A program made the translations under genes and the position numbers. 64,000 nt of DNA from Citrifermentans bremense (GTDB lineage: Bacteria > Desulfobacterota > Desulfuromonadia > Geobacterales > Geobacteraceae), in assembly GCF_014218275.1 (NCBI RefSeq), contig NZ_AP023213.1:4026954-4090953 (forward strand), written 5' to 3'. Each line of letters starts with the position of its first letter. Positions within the stretch are counted from its first letter, which is position 1. The notes beneath the pieces are model-generated. The model was not told where the DNA came from. It saw only the letters and a program-made list of their open reading frames with translations, and ran no database searches. Positions 36,032 through 46,064 of this stretch are shown in pieces.

Positions 36032-37252
36032 ATGGCAAAGAAAGAAGTGAAAAAGATCGTTCTCGCCTACTCGGGCGGGCTTGACACCTCCATCATCCTC
36101 AAATGGCTCAAAAACGAGTACGGCTGCGAGGTGGTTACCTTCTCCGCAGACCTGGGACAGGGGGACGAGCTGGAGCCGGTCCGCGAGAAGGCATTCAAGA
36201 CGGGCGCCGACAAGGTGTACATCGACGACTTGCGCGAGGAGTTCGTGCGCGACTTCGTGTTCCCGATGTTCCGCGCCAACGCGATCTACGAGGGGTCCTA
36301 CCTCCTCGGCACTTCCATCGCGCGCCCGCTGATCGCGAAACGCCAGATGGAAATCGCCAAGATCGAGGGTTGCGACGCGGTCTCCCACGGCGCCACCGGC
36401 AAGGGGAACGACCAGGTCCGCTTCGAACTCGCCTACTACCACTTCAACCCCGGCATCACCGTCGTGGCACCTTGGAGGGAGTGGAAGCTCAACTCCCGCC
36501 AGGCGCTGATCAACTACGCGAAAAGAAACGACATCCCGATCCCGATCACCAAGAAGCGCCCCTGGTCTTCCGACAGGAACCTTCTGCACATCTCCTTCGA
36601 GGGCGGCATCCTTGAGGATACCTGGCTGGAACCCCCCGAGAACATGTTCGTGCTGACCAAGGCTCCGGAGAAGGCGCCGAACAAGCCGCAGTACATCGAG
36701 ATCGAGTTCGAGAAGGGTAACGCGGTGGCAGTCGACGGCGTGCGCATGTCCCCGGCTGAGCTTCTGGCTCACCTGAACACCATCGGCGGCGAGCACGGCA
36801 TCGGCCGCGTCGACCTCCTGGAGAACCGCTCGGTCGGCATGAAGTCCCGCGGCGTGTACGAGACCCCGGGCGGCACCATCCTGCGCGAAGCGCACATGGC
36901 GGTCGAGCAGATCACCATGGACCGCGAGGTCATGCATCTGAGGGATTCCCTGATCCCGCGCTACGCCGAGATGATCTACAACGGCTACTGGTTCTCGCCG
37001 GAGCGCGAGATGATGCAGTGCCTGATCGACAACTCCCAGCAGACGGTGAACGGTGTGGCAAGGCTCAAGCTCTACAAGGGTCATTGCCGCACCGTGGGCA
37101 GGAAGTCCGAGAGCGACTCGCTCTTCAACCTCGACTTCGCTACTTTCGAGAAGGACCAGGTCTACAACCAGGCGGACGCCGAGGGCTTCATCAAGCTGAA
37201 CTCCCTGAGGCTCAGGATCCGTTCGCTCATGCTGGCCAACAAGAAAAAGTAA
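36032..37252 (+). CDS. argG: Argininosuccinate synthase
   Basis: ArgG condenses citrulline and aspartate with ATP. The 406-aa protein has the N-type ATP pyrophosphatase motif [23 protein letters not shown], and the tetramerisation C-terminal helix. AAGGAG precedes the ATG and overlaps the end of the hepT remnant. Confidence 0.98.
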   Translation: MAKKEVKKIVLAYSGGLDTSIILKWLKNEYGCEVVTFSADLGQGDELEPVREKAFKTGADKVYIDDLREEFVRDFVFPMFRANAIYEGSYLLGTSIARPLIAKRQMEIAKIEGCDAVSHGATGKGNDQVRFELAYYHFNPGITVVAPWREWKLNSRQALINYAKRNDIPIPITKKRPWSSDRNLLHISFEGGILEDTWLEPPENMFVLTKAPEKAPNKPQYIEIEFEKGNAVAVDGVRMSPAELLAHLNTIGGEHGIGRVDLLENRSVGMKSRGVYETPGGTILREAHMAVEQITMDREVMHLRDSLIPRYAEMIYNGYWFSPEREMMQCLIDNSQQTVNGVARLKLYKGHCRTVGRKSESDSLFNLDFATFEKDQVYNQADAEGFIKLNSLRLRIRSLMLANKKK

Positions 37253-37277
37253 GGCAACTGGCAGTTAAGGAGGGTCC

Positions 37278-37306
37278 ATAGGGGCACGAAAGTTTCGTGC
37301 CCCTAT
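37278..37306. repeat. GGGGCACGAA hairpin between argG and the NUDIX gene
   Basis: A perfect 13-bp inverted repeat (37278-37290 with 37294-37306) has a 3-nt loop. It begins 3 nt after a perfect Shine-Dalgarno (AAGGAGGG, 37267-37274) and ends 10 nt before the NUDIX ATG. There is no T-run. Confidence 0.8.
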
Positions 37307-37316
37307 CTCGCTTTAT

Positions 37317-37769
37317 ATGGAGCAAAACGGATTCAAGACGAGCCATATCGTCACCTCGGTGGTAGCGGTCATCATCGACGCCGACGACCGGGTGCTCCTC
37401 ACCAAGCGCAACGTCCCGCCGTTCCAGGGGGAATGGGTGATGCCTGGCGGGAAGATCGACCTCGGGGAGCCGATCGTCGCCGCGCTCAAGCGCGAGGTGT
37501 GGGAGGAAGTGGGCCTGGAGGTGGAGGTGGGGGAGCTGATCGACGTCTTCGAGCACGTGACGCCCGGCGAGGACAACTATCACTTCATCATCATCTATTA
37601 CCGCTGCACCCCGCTTTACTGCGACGTGAAGCACAACCGGGACGAGGTGGCCGAGGCGCGCTGGGTAACCTGCGAGGAACTGGCGGAGTACAAAATCCCC
37701 GCCGGCGCCAGGTTCATTCTCGGAAAGACCTTTAAGATCACTTGTCAATTGACGCCCAAAGGCAATTGA
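37317..37769 (+). CDS. NUDIX hydrolase (MutT-like)
   Basis: The 150-aa protein has a complete NUDIX box (GGKIDLGEPIVAALKREVWE followed by EVGL). The substrate is not predictable. The ATG lacks an immediate ribosome site; the only strong one lies on the far side of a hairpin. The last 8 codons (CQLTPKGN) are read from a CAATTGACG repeat, so the repeat has replaced or extended the native C-terminus. Confidence 0.85.
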   Translation: MEQNGFKTSHIVTSVVAVIIDADDRVLLTKRNVPPFQGEWVMPGGKIDLGEPIVAALKREVWEEVGLEVEVGELIDVFEHVTPGEDNYHFIIIYYRCTPLYCDVKHNRDEVAEARWVTCEELAEYKIPAGARFILGKTFKITCQLTPKGN

Positions 37770-37985
37770 CGCCTAAAAGCAATTGACAATGTACAATTGA
37801 CGATTGACAACTGAAAGCCAATTACCGGCTACATTTGTCACTTGTCCATTCTCAACCGCTTGCAGTTCTTTGTCATTAGTCGGCAATGTTCAGGTTGACC
37901 ATTGTCAATTGTTAATCGTCAACTGTACATTGGTTTTAAGCTGCTGTTCGTTGTCAATTGTCAATTGTCAATCGTCAACTGGTTT
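37743..37985. repeat. Large CAATTGAC-word palindromic region
   Basis: The left part (37744-37820) carries at least five CAATTGAC-type words. The right part (37896-37982) carries their complements (GTCAATTGTTAATCGTCAAC, TGTCAATTGTCAATTGTCAA). About 75 nt lie between. It matches the words at 7082-7258. It overlaps the 3' end of the NUDIX gene and reaches to within about 15 nt of the next start codon. Confidence 0.88.
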
Positions 37986-37996
37986 ACGGGGTTAAA

Positions 37997-39139
37997 GTGG
38001 TCAAGATCATCGAGAAACATGTCCAGCTCGATTTCCCCCTGGGTCATCACCTGCACTGTCTCATCGCCCAGATCCCGAACCGGCTGAGGCGCCGGGACCA
38101 CCTCTTCACGCTGGAGAAACCCGAAGAACAGTGGCGCATGGTGCAAAGCGTGCTCGACCTGGTGGCGGCGGGCGACGGCAACCTGAAGCGGCTGCACTTT
38201 CTCATGTTCCCGGAGATCTCGGTGCCGCTGTCGCGCTTCGATGAGATGCTCTCGACCATCGAGCACCGGTTCCGCCCCAACACGGTGACCATGTTCGGCC
38301 TGGAACAGGTGACCCTGGAACAGTACCGCAGCTTGCTGATCCGATTTCACGCGGACAACGCCGAGGCTCTGGAATGCGTGGAGCATGACGTCGATTCGGG
38401 CGACATTCTTGGCATGCCGGTCAACTGGTGCTGCGTCGCCGTCAAGGAGTCGAGCGGCAACCTCAGGGTCTTCCTCGAAGCGAAGACCCACCCCTTCCGG
38501 GGCGAGGAGTTCCTGGACAAGGACCACGACCTGTACCGCGGGCGCCATTTCTACCTCTTCAGGGGGGAACCGGCCTGCTTCAACTTCATGACCATCATCT
38601 GCCTCGATTACCTGTACCGCGACCTCTACTCGTCGAACATCAAGCAGATCATCGATCACTCGAACCGGCTCTTCTTCACCTTGAGGCAGTCCCTGGACGC
38701 CCTATTCGTGATCCAGTGCAACCCTAAACCGGAGCACCGCTCCTATCGCGAGGTCCTCTCTGGCTTTTACGGCGAATACCTGGAGGACACGCCGGGGGTG
38801 CGCGAAACGGTGACCGTCTTCGGCAACTGTTCCGACGAAAGCGAGATCCAGGGCGTGCGCTGCGCCCCCTGCTACGGGATCTCCTTCGTCGCCATCAGTT
38901 CACGGCACAAGATGCTCCCCTACCAGGAGCGGGAATTCTCCAGCGACGACTTCGACGGCGCGCCGGTCTGCCGCCTGCGCTTCGGGTCGGGAACAAGGCT
39001 CTTCTATTTCAACCTCCCCTTGCACCACGAGCTGGACCCCCGCACCTCCAGGGTTCCCCTCAAGGTGCACTCGGTGATGCGCTGGACCGATGAGGGGTGG
39101 GCCAAGGTGGGGGACGGCGAGGGGCGTACCTCGCAGTAG
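37997..39139 (+). CDS. Divergent nitrilase-fold hypothetical protein
   Basis: The protein has 380 aa counted from a GTG preceded by ACGGGG; a frame upstream of this start is only repeat sequence. I recognise the order and context of the carbon-nitrogen hydrolase triad: Glu73 (LMFPEISVP), Lys163 (LEAKTHPF) and Cys202 (TIICLDYLYRD), with typical beta-strand contexts. Overall similarity to known nitrilases is low. The substrate is unknown. It sits between argG and argH in the same direction. Confidence 0.65.
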   Translation: MVKIIEKHVQLDFPLGHHLHCLIAQIPNRLRRRDHLFTLEKPEEQWRMVQSVLDLVAAGDGNLKRLHFLMFPEISVPLSRFDEMLSTIEHRFRPNTVTMFGLEQVTLEQYRSLLIRFHADNAEALECVEHDVDSGDILGMPVNWCCVAVKESSGNLRVFLEAKTHPFRGEEFLDKDHDLYRGRHFYLFRGEPACFNFMTIICLDYLYRDLYSSNIKQIIDHSNRLFFTLRQSLDALFVIQCNPKPEHRSYREVLSGFYGEYLEDTPGVRETVTVFGNCSDESEIQGVRCAPCYGISFVAISSRHKMLPYQEREFSSDDFDGAPVCRLRFGSGTRLFYFNLPLHHELDPRTSRVPLKVHSVMRWTDEGWAKVGDGEGRTSQ

Positions 39140-39157
39140 CATATTTTACATGACGCA

Positions 39158-39186
39158 TCCCCCCTTCCCTTTGCGGGAGGGGGGAG
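39158..39186. repeat. C6/G6 hairpin element upstream of argH
   Basis: CCCCCCTTCCC (39159-39169) pairs with GGGAGGGGGG with one bulge across the loop TTTGC. It is a member of the C6/G6 family. It ends about 30 nt before the argH start codon. Confidence 0.75.
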
Positions 39187-39214
39187 CGATTCAAATCCAG
39201 CAGGAGAGTTAAAC

Positions 39215-40591
39215 ATGTCCAAAGACAAGCTGTGGGGCGGGCGCTTCACCCAACCCACCGACAAGTTCGTAGAAGAATTCACCGCCTCCATCAACTTCGA
39301 CAAGCGCCTGTACCACCAGGACATCCGCGGCTCCATCGCCCACGCAACGATGCTGGGGCAGCAGGGGATCATCCCGGTAGCCGACGTCGAGAACATCGTC
39401 TCGGGTCTCAAGGCGATCCTGGAGCAGATCGAGGCGGGCGAGTTCGACTTCTCGGTCTCTTTGGAAGATATCCACATGAACATCGAGGCACGGCTCTCCG
39501 AGAAGATCGGCGACGCCGGCAAGAGGCTCCACACCGGCCGCTCCAGAAACGACCAGGTCGCGCTCGACATCAGGCTCTACCTGCGGGACGAGTTGGTGGA
39601 AATCTCTGCGTACATCGACCTCCTGATAGATTCGATCATCCACCAGGCGGAGGAGAACTTAGGCGTGATCATGCCGGGATTCACCCACCTGCAGACCGCC
39701 CAGCCGATCCTCTTCTCGCACCACATGATGGCCTACCACGAGATGCTCAAGCGGGACAAGGCGCGCATGGAGGACTGCCTGAAGAGGACCAACGTGCTTC
39801 CCCTGGGCGCGGGTGCCTTGGCCGGGACCACATTCCCCATCGACCGCGAATTCGTGGCGGAGCTTCTCGACTTCGCCGAGGTAACCCGCAACTCGCTCGA
39901 CTCGGTCTCGGACCGCGACTTCGCCATGGAGTTCTGCGCCGCCTCCGCGATCCTCATGGTGCACCTCTCCCGCTTCTCCGAGGAACTGATCCTCTGGTCC
40001 ACCAGCGAATTCAAGTTCGTGGAGCTCTCCGACTCCTTCTGCACCGGCTCTTCCATCATGCCGCAGAAGAAGAACCCGGACGTCCCGGAACTGGTGCGCG
40101 GTAAGACCGGCCGCGTCAACGGCAACCTCATTGCCCTGTTGACCCTGATGAAATCGCTTCCGCTTGCCTACAACAAGGACATGCAGGAGGACAAGGAGCC
40201 GCTTTTCGACACCATCGACACGGTGAAAGGGTGCCTCAAGGTCTTCGCCGACATGGTGCGCGAGATGAAGATCAACCCGGAGCGGATGAAGACCGCCGCA
40301 GCCGCGGGATTCTCCACCGCGACCGACGTGGCCGACTACCTGGTGCGCAAGGGAATCCCCTTCCGCGACGCCCACGAGATCGTGGGGAAAGCGGTGCGCT
40401 ACTGCATCGAGAACGAGATGGATATCCCCGAGCTCTCGCTTGCCGAGTGGCAGCTCTTCTCCGGGCGCATCGAGGAGGACATCTTCGAATCGATCACCCT
40501 GGAGGCCTCGGTCAACGCCCGCCGCGCGACCGGCGGCACCGCGCTGGAGCGGGTGCGCGCAGAGATCGCCCGGGCCAGGGAAGGCAGGTAA
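39215..40591 (+). CDS. argH: Argininosuccinate lyase
   Basis: ArgH completes arginine synthesis, releasing fumarate. The 458-aa protein has the fumarase/aspartase signature [12 protein letters not shown], the [11 protein letters not shown] segment and [15 protein letters not shown] lies before the ATG. The lipoprotein gene begins 3 nt after its stop. Confidence 0.98.
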   Translation: MSKDKLWGGRFTQPTDKFVEEFTASINFDKRLYHQDIRGSIAHATMLGQQGIIPVADVENIVSGLKAILEQIEAGEFDFSVSLEDIHMNIEARLSEKIGDAGKRLHTGRSRNDQVALDIRLYLRDELVEISAYIDLLIDSIIHQAEENLGVIMPGFTHLQTAQPILFSHHMMAYHEMLKRDKARMEDCLKRTNVLPLGAGALAGTTFPIDREFVAELLDFAEVTRNSLDSVSDRDFAMEFCAASAILMVHLSRFSEELILWSTSEFKFVELSDSFCTGSSIMPQKKNPDVPELVRGKTGRVNGNLIALLTLMKSLPLAYNKDMQEDKEPLFDTIDTVKGCLKVFADMVREMKINPERMKTAAAAGFSTATDVADYLVRKGIPFRDAHEIVGKAVRYCIENEMDIPELSLAEWQLFSGRIEEDIFESITLEASVNARRATGGTALERVRAEIARAREGR

Positions 40592-40594
40592 CCG

Positions 40595-41365
40595 GTGGGG
40601 ACCTTTAGGGGAATCCGCTGCTGCTTGATCCTGGCAACTGGGCTGGCGCTTCTTTCCGGCTGCGGCAAGAAGGGGGCGCTGGTGCCGCCTGAAGCGCTGG
40701 CTCCGGCGCCGGTCACCAACCTGGCGCTGGCCCAGAAGGACGGGCGGTTCCAGGTCAGATGGTCTGCGCCTTCCAGGCAGGAAGCAGGCGCGTCGCTGAA
40801 GGACCTCGCTGGCTTTCTCCTGTTCCGCCGCATCGTGCTCCCGCCCAACGAGGACTGCGAGGAGTGCCCGACCGCCTACGGGGAGCCGGTGAAGATAGAG
40901 ATCGAGTACCCGAAGGGTGCCAGGCGCTCCGGGAACTTCTGGATTTACGACGATCGGGACCTGACTACCGGGAAGCTGTACCAGTACAAGCTCCGCTCCT
41001 TCACGGCCGCGGGCGTTCAGAGCAAGGATTCGAACCGCGTGCGCCGCACCGCTGCCATCCCGCCGCTCCCCCCGGTGCTGGAGGCCGCATCCTCCGCAGA
41101 AGCGGTGACCCTCAGCTTCGTGGGGCTCCCCCCGGAGCAGGGTACGCCCGCAGGGTACAACATCTACCGCAGCAAGAAGGGGGAGGAGTTCCCCCTTTTC
41201 CCGCTCAACGCGACGCCGATAACCGCCAACAGCTACGTGGACCATCTCCCGCAATTCGACGTCCCCTTCAGCTATGTAGTCACCAGCGTCTCCACCGTAG
41301 AGGGAGAGAGCGTCGAGAGCGCGCCGTCGAACGTCGCGGAAGGGGCACTGACACTTCCCGAATAA
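40595..41365 (+). CDS. Lipoprotein with an LptM-like N-terminus and FN3-like region
   Basis: The signal sequence ends in the lipobox LLSGC. The residues right after it (GKKGALVPPE) resemble the CGxKGPL motif of LptM/YifL-type lipoproteins. The rest of the 256-aa protein looks like two fibronectin-III-like modules (VTNLALAQKDGRFQVRWSAP; then PAGYNIYRSKKGEEFP). A CEECP pair lies between them. The start is a GTG 3 nt after argH. The function is unknown; envelope location is likely. Confidence 0.8.
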   Translation: MGTFRGIRCCLILATGLALLSGCGKKGALVPPEALAPAPVTNLALAQKDGRFQVRWSAPSRQEAGASLKDLAGFLLFRRIVLPPNEDCEECPTAYGEPVKIEIEYPKGARRSGNFWIYDDRDLTTGKLYQYKLRSFTAAGVQSKDSNRVRRTAAIPPLPPVLEAASSAEAVTLSFVGLPPEQGTPAGYNIYRSKKGEEFPLFPLNATPITANSYVDHLPQFDVPFSYVVTSVSTVEGESVESAPSNVAEGALTLPE

Positions 41366-41429
41366 CCCCGTCTCCTTGCCTTTTTAAGAGGTTCATGATA
41401 ATAACCGGGGGCACGCATTAACCTTTTCC

Positions 41430-41450
41430 GGCGCCGTCTGGGCGCCTTTT
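41430..41450 (+). terminator. Short GGCGCC hairpin with T4 before gatC
   Basis: GGCGCC (41430-41435) and GGCGCC (41441-41446) pair across a 5-nt loop and are followed by four T. This is a weak terminator or attenuator candidate directly before the gatC ribosome site. Confidence 0.4.
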
Positions 41451-41459
41451 GGAGCGGTC

Positions 41460-41747
41460 ATGAAGATCACTAGAGAACAGGTGGAGCACGTGGCGCGGCT
41501 TGCCCGGCTGGAGCTTTCCGAGGCCGAACTGGACACCTTCACCGGACAGATGGACTCGATACTTTCCTACGTGGAGAAGTTGAACGCGCTGGACACCGAG
41601 GGGATCGTGCCGACCTCGCACGCGGTCCCGATGGAGAACGCCTTCAGGGCGGACGAGCCTACCGGCTCGATCGGCGTCGAAGCGGCCCTGGCCAACGCCC
41701 CGCTGCGCGCCCAGAGCTTCTTCAGGGTTCCCAAGGTCATCGAGTAG
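41460..41747 (+). CDS. gatC: Asp/Glu-tRNA amidotransferase subunit C
   Basis: GatC tethers GatA and GatB in the transamidosome. The 95-aa protein has [14 protein letters not shown] at its N-terminus and ends [14 protein letters not shown], as is typical. GGAG precedes the ATG. Confidence 0.96.
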   Translation: MKITREQVEHVARLARLELSEAELDTFTGQMDSILSYVEKLNALDTEGIVPTSHAVPMENAFRADEPTGSIGVEAALANAPLRAQSFFRVPKVIE

Positions 41748-41757
41748 AGGTAGTCTT

Positions 41758-41791
41758 GGTCCGACAGGTCGGACTGGTCGGACTGGTCCGA
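41758..41791. repeat. TCGGACTGG-word repeat between gatC and gatA
   Basis: Three GGTCSGAC/TCGGACTGG-type words are packed into 34 nt, with short self-complementarity (TCCGA/TCGGA). The element lies in the 80-nt gap between two genes whose products form one complex. Confidence 0.6.
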
Positions 41792-41827
41792 AAGCACCAC
41801 AAAAATGTGCAACACCGGAGTTTTGCA

Positions 41828-43285
41828 ATGGAAATTTTCGACCTTACCATACACGAGCTGCATGAGAAGCTGAAGGCGAAGGAGGTCTCCTCGGTCGAGG
41901 CGACCCGCGCCATGCTGGACAGGATCGAGGCGGTGGACAGCCAGGTTAACGCCTACATCACGGTGACCCCGGAGCAGGCGCTGGTAGAGGCGGAGGAAGC
42001 CGACCGCCGCATCGCCGCGGGCGATATCGCGTCCTTGACCGGCATCCCGGTCGGCCTCAAGGACATCTTTGTCACCAAGGGTATCCGCACCACCTGCGGC
42101 TCGCGCATCCTGGAAAACTTCGTCCCCCCCTACGACGGCACGGCTGTCGCGAAGCTCAAGGAGCAGGGCGCCGTCATCGTCGGCAAGCTGAACCAGGACG
42201 AGTTCGCCATGGGCTCCTCCAACGAGTCGAGCTACTTCGGCCCCTGCAGGAACCCGTGGGACCTTTCCTGCACGCCGGGCGGCTCCTCGGGGGGCTCCGC
42301 AGCCGCAATCGCCGCGCGCACCGCTACCGCGACGCTTGGCACCGATACCGGCGGCTCCATCCGCCAGCCCGCCTCGCACTGCGGCTGCGTTGGCCTCAAG
42401 CCTACCTACGGCAGGGTCTCCCGCTATGGCGTCATAGCGTACGCCTCCTCTCTGGACCAGGTAGGCCCGCTCACCCGCGACGTGACCGACTCGGCGCTTC
42501 TTTTGGGGGCGGTGGCAGGATACGACCCGATGGATTCCACCTCGGTCAACACCCCGGTCCCCGACTACGTCGCCGGACTCGGGAGCGGCGTCAAAGGGAT
42601 GAAGATCGGCCTTCCCAAGCAGTACTTCATCGAGGGTCTCGACCCGGACGTGAAGCGCGCCATGGACGAGGCGATCGCCCTCTACAAGAGCCTCGGCGCA
42701 GAGATCAGGGAGGTGAGCCTCCCCAACACCGAGTACGCCGTCGCCACCTACTACATCATCGCGACCGCCGAGGCGAGCGCAAACCTTGCCCGCTACGACG
42801 GCGTCCGCTTCGGGCACCGGGCCGAGAACGCCAGAGGCCTGGCCCAGATGTACGCCAAGAGCCGCGCCGAAGGGTTCGGGTCCGAGGTGAAGCGCCGCAT
42901 CATGCTGGGGACCTACGCCCTTTCCTCCGGCTACTACGACGCCTACTACGTCAAGGCGCAGAAGGTGCGCACCCTGATCCAGCAGGACTTCCTGAACGCC
43001 TTCAAGGAAGTCGACGTGCTCCTGACCCCGATCGCCCCCACCCCGGCCTTCAAGATCGCGGAAAAGCTCGAAGACCCGCTGCAGATGTACCTCTCCGACA
43101 TCTTCACCATCCCGGTGAACCTGGCCGGCACCTGCGGCATCTCCGTTCCCGCCGGGTTCAGCGCCGCCGGTCTCCCCATCGGGCTGCAGCTGGTTGGTAA
43201 ACCCTTCGGCGAGCAGGATATCCTCACCGCCGCGTACTCCTTCGAAAAGGAGACGCAGTGGCACTTGAAGAAGGCACCGCTGTAA
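41828..43285 (+). CDS. gatA: Asp/Glu-tRNA amidotransferase subunit A
   Basis: The 485-aa amidase subunit releases ammonia from glutamine. The Ser-cisSer-Lys triad is present: Lys in VGLKDIF, the cis-Ser in [11 protein letters not shown] and the nucleophile Ser in [12 protein letters not shown]. The ATG at 41828 with GGAG 10 nt upstream fits the family's N-terminus; the frame upstream is repeat sequence. Confidence 0.97.
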   Translation: MEIFDLTIHELHEKLKAKEVSSVEATRAMLDRIEAVDSQVNAYITVTPEQALVEAEEADRRIAAGDIASLTGIPVGLKDIFVTKGIRTTCGSRILENFVPPYDGTAVAKLKEQGAVIVGKLNQDEFAMGSSNESSYFGPCRNPWDLSCTPGGSSGGSAAAIAARTATATLGTDTGGSIRQPASHCGCVGLKPTYGRVSRYGVIAYASSLDQVGPLTRDVTDSALLLGAVAGYDPMDSTSVNTPVPDYVAGLGSGVKGMKIGLPKQYFIEGLDPDVKRAMDEAIALYKSLGAEIREVSLPNTEYAVATYYIIATAEASANLARYDGVRFGHRAENARGLAQMYAKSRAEGFGSEVKRRIMLGTYALSSGYYDAYYVKAQKVRTLIQQDFLNAFKEVDVLLTPIAPTPAFKIAEKLEDPLQMYLSDIFTIPVNLAGTCGISVPAGFSAAGLPIGLQLVGKPFGEQDILTAAYSFEKETQWHLKKAPL

Positions 43286-43304
43286 ATCCTCAATAAAAGG
43301 CACT

Positions 43305-43334
43305 CACCACAGAGGACACAGAGGTACACAGAGG
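43305..43334. repeat. Single-arm CACAGAGG repeat between gatA and gatB
   Basis: Three tandem CACAGAGG words with 2-nt variations are present. Only one arm exists here; no complementary arm lies within the 143-nt gatA-gatB gap. Confidence 0.75.
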
Positions 43335-43428
43335 AAAAGCTGAACAGAGAAGGCCGAACCTCGAAACTCCCCGCGTCCTTCCTGGCACATGCTTTTAATA
43401 GTTTTCGACTGCTTTGATCGGAGCGAAC

Positions 43429-44868
43429 ATGAAATATCAGGTCGTCATCGGGCTAGAGGTCCATACCCAGCTCACCACCAATACCAAGATCTTCTGCGGC
43501 TGCTCGACCCGCTTCGGCGCGGAGCCCAACTCCCAGACCTGCCCGGTCTGCCTCGGCTTCCCCGGCGCTCTTCCGGTTTTGAACCAGCAGGTGGTGGAAT
43601 ACGCCATCCGCGCCGGGCTCGCCACCAACTGCTCCATTACCCAAAGGAACGTCTTCGCCCGGAAGAACTACTTCTACCCGGACCTCCCCAAGGGTTACCA
43701 GATCAGCCAGTTCGACCTCCCCATCTGCCAGCACGGTCACCTGGACATCGAGGTGGAGGGGGAGACGAAGCGGATCGGGATAACCCGCATCCACATGGAG
43801 GAAGACGCCGGGAAGCTGGTGCACGCCGACATCCCCGGGGTGGACGACTCCTGTGTCGACCTGAACCGCGCCTGCACCCCGCTTCTGGAGATCGTCTCGG
43901 AACCTGACATGCGCTCCCCGGACGAGGCGATAGCCTACCTGAAGAAGCTGCACCAGATCGTCATGTACCTGGGGATCTGCGACGGGAACCTGGAGGAAGG
44001 GAGCTTCCGCTGCGACGCCAACGTCTCGCTGATGCCGGTCGGATCCACCGTCTTCGGCACCCGCGCGGAGCTTAAGAACATCAACTCCTTCAAGTTCATC
44101 AAGCAGGCGATCGAGTACGAGATCGAGCGCCAGGCCGAGATCCTCGACGACGGCGGCAAGGTGGTCCAGGAAACCCGCCTCTTCGACCCGAACACCGGCA
44201 CCACCCGCTCCATGCGCGGCAAGGAAGAGGCGCACGACTACCGCTACTTCCCGGACCCGGATCTCGTCCCGGTGATCATCTCGGACGACTGGATCGAGAA
44301 GGTGCGCGGCGGGCTCCCCGAGCTTCCCGAGGCGAAGCGCGCCCGCTTCATGTCGGATTTGGGGCTCCCCGAGTACGACGCCGAGGTACTGGTGGCAAGC
44401 CGGGAGCTGGCGCAGTACTTCGAGGACGCCTTCGCCCTTTTCCCGCAGGCGAAGACCGTCTCCAACTGGGTCATGGGTGAGGTCACCCGCGCCTTGAACG
44501 ACGACAACAACCGCTCCATCGCCGAGTGCCCGGTCACCTCGGCCCTCCTGGCCGACCTCCTGAAGCTCATGGAGAAGGGAACCATCTCCGGGAAGATCGC
44601 GAAGACCGTCTTCGACGAGATGTACAAGACCGGCAATGCGCCGGAGAAGATCGTCGAGGAGAAGGGGCTGGTGCAGGTCTCCGACACCGGGGCCATCGAG
44701 GCGATGATCGACGAGGTGCTGGAGAAGAACCCCGGGCAGGTGGCCGAGTACCGGGGAGGCAAGGAGACCCTTTTCGGCTTCTTCGTGGGGCAGGTGATGC
44801 GCGCCTCCAAAGGGAAGGCGAACCCCGCCGTCGTCAACGAGATGCTGCTCAAGAAGTTGCAGGGGTAA
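43429..44868 (+). CDS. gatB: Asp/Glu-tRNA amidotransferase subunit B
   Basis: The 479-aa kinase-like subunit activates Glu-tRNA(Gln) and Asp-tRNA(Asn) for amidation. [18 protein letters not shown] with zinc cysteines, CPVCLGFPG, and the C-terminal YqeY-like tail ([13 protein letters not shown]) are all present. The ATG at 43429 is preceded by GGAG at 5 nt. Confidence 0.97.
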   Translation: MKYQVVIGLEVHTQLTTNTKIFCGCSTRFGAEPNSQTCPVCLGFPGALPVLNQQVVEYAIRAGLATNCSITQRNVFARKNYFYPDLPKGYQISQFDLPICQHGHLDIEVEGETKRIGITRIHMEEDAGKLVHADIPGVDDSCVDLNRACTPLLEIVSEPDMRSPDEAIAYLKKLHQIVMYLGICDGNLEEGSFRCDANVSLMPVGSTVFGTRAELKNINSFKFIKQAIEYEIERQAEILDDGGKVVQETRLFDPNTGTTRSMRGKEEAHDYRYFPDPDLVPVIISDDWIEKVRGGLPELPEAKRARFMSDLGLPEYDAEVLVASRELAQYFEDAFALFPQAKTVSNWVMGEVTRALNDDNNRSIAECPVTSALLADLLKLMEKGTISGKIAKTVFDEMYKTGNAPEKIVEEKGLVQVSDTGAIEAMIDEVLEKNPGQVAEYRGGKETLFGFFVGQVMRASKGKANPAVVNEMLLKKLQG

Positions 44869-44877
44869 AAAACAAGT

Positions 44878-45005
44878 CAAAGGCGTCGCACGCGGATCAG
44901 GCGGATGTTGCGGAAAAAGCACGGATAACCCATAAAGACTTTTTTTGGTTTGATCCGATTTTATCCGCGCCTTTTCCGTCAAATCCGTGTGCAAAAGCCT
45001 TTGGA
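44878..45005. repeat. GCGGAT-word hairpin between gatB and mtnA
   Basis: The left arm (44878-44931) and right arm (44948-45005) are imperfect complements: AAAGGCGTCGCACGCGGAT against ATCCGTGTGCAAAAGCCTTT at the base, and GGATAACC against GGTTTGATCC near the tip. A T7 run lies in the loop. It fills most of the 155-nt gap. Confidence 0.85.
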
Positions 45006-45023
45006 CTCTTTTCGAGGTAGACG

Positions 45024-46060
<1,037 letters not shown>

Positions 46061-46064
<4 letters not shown>

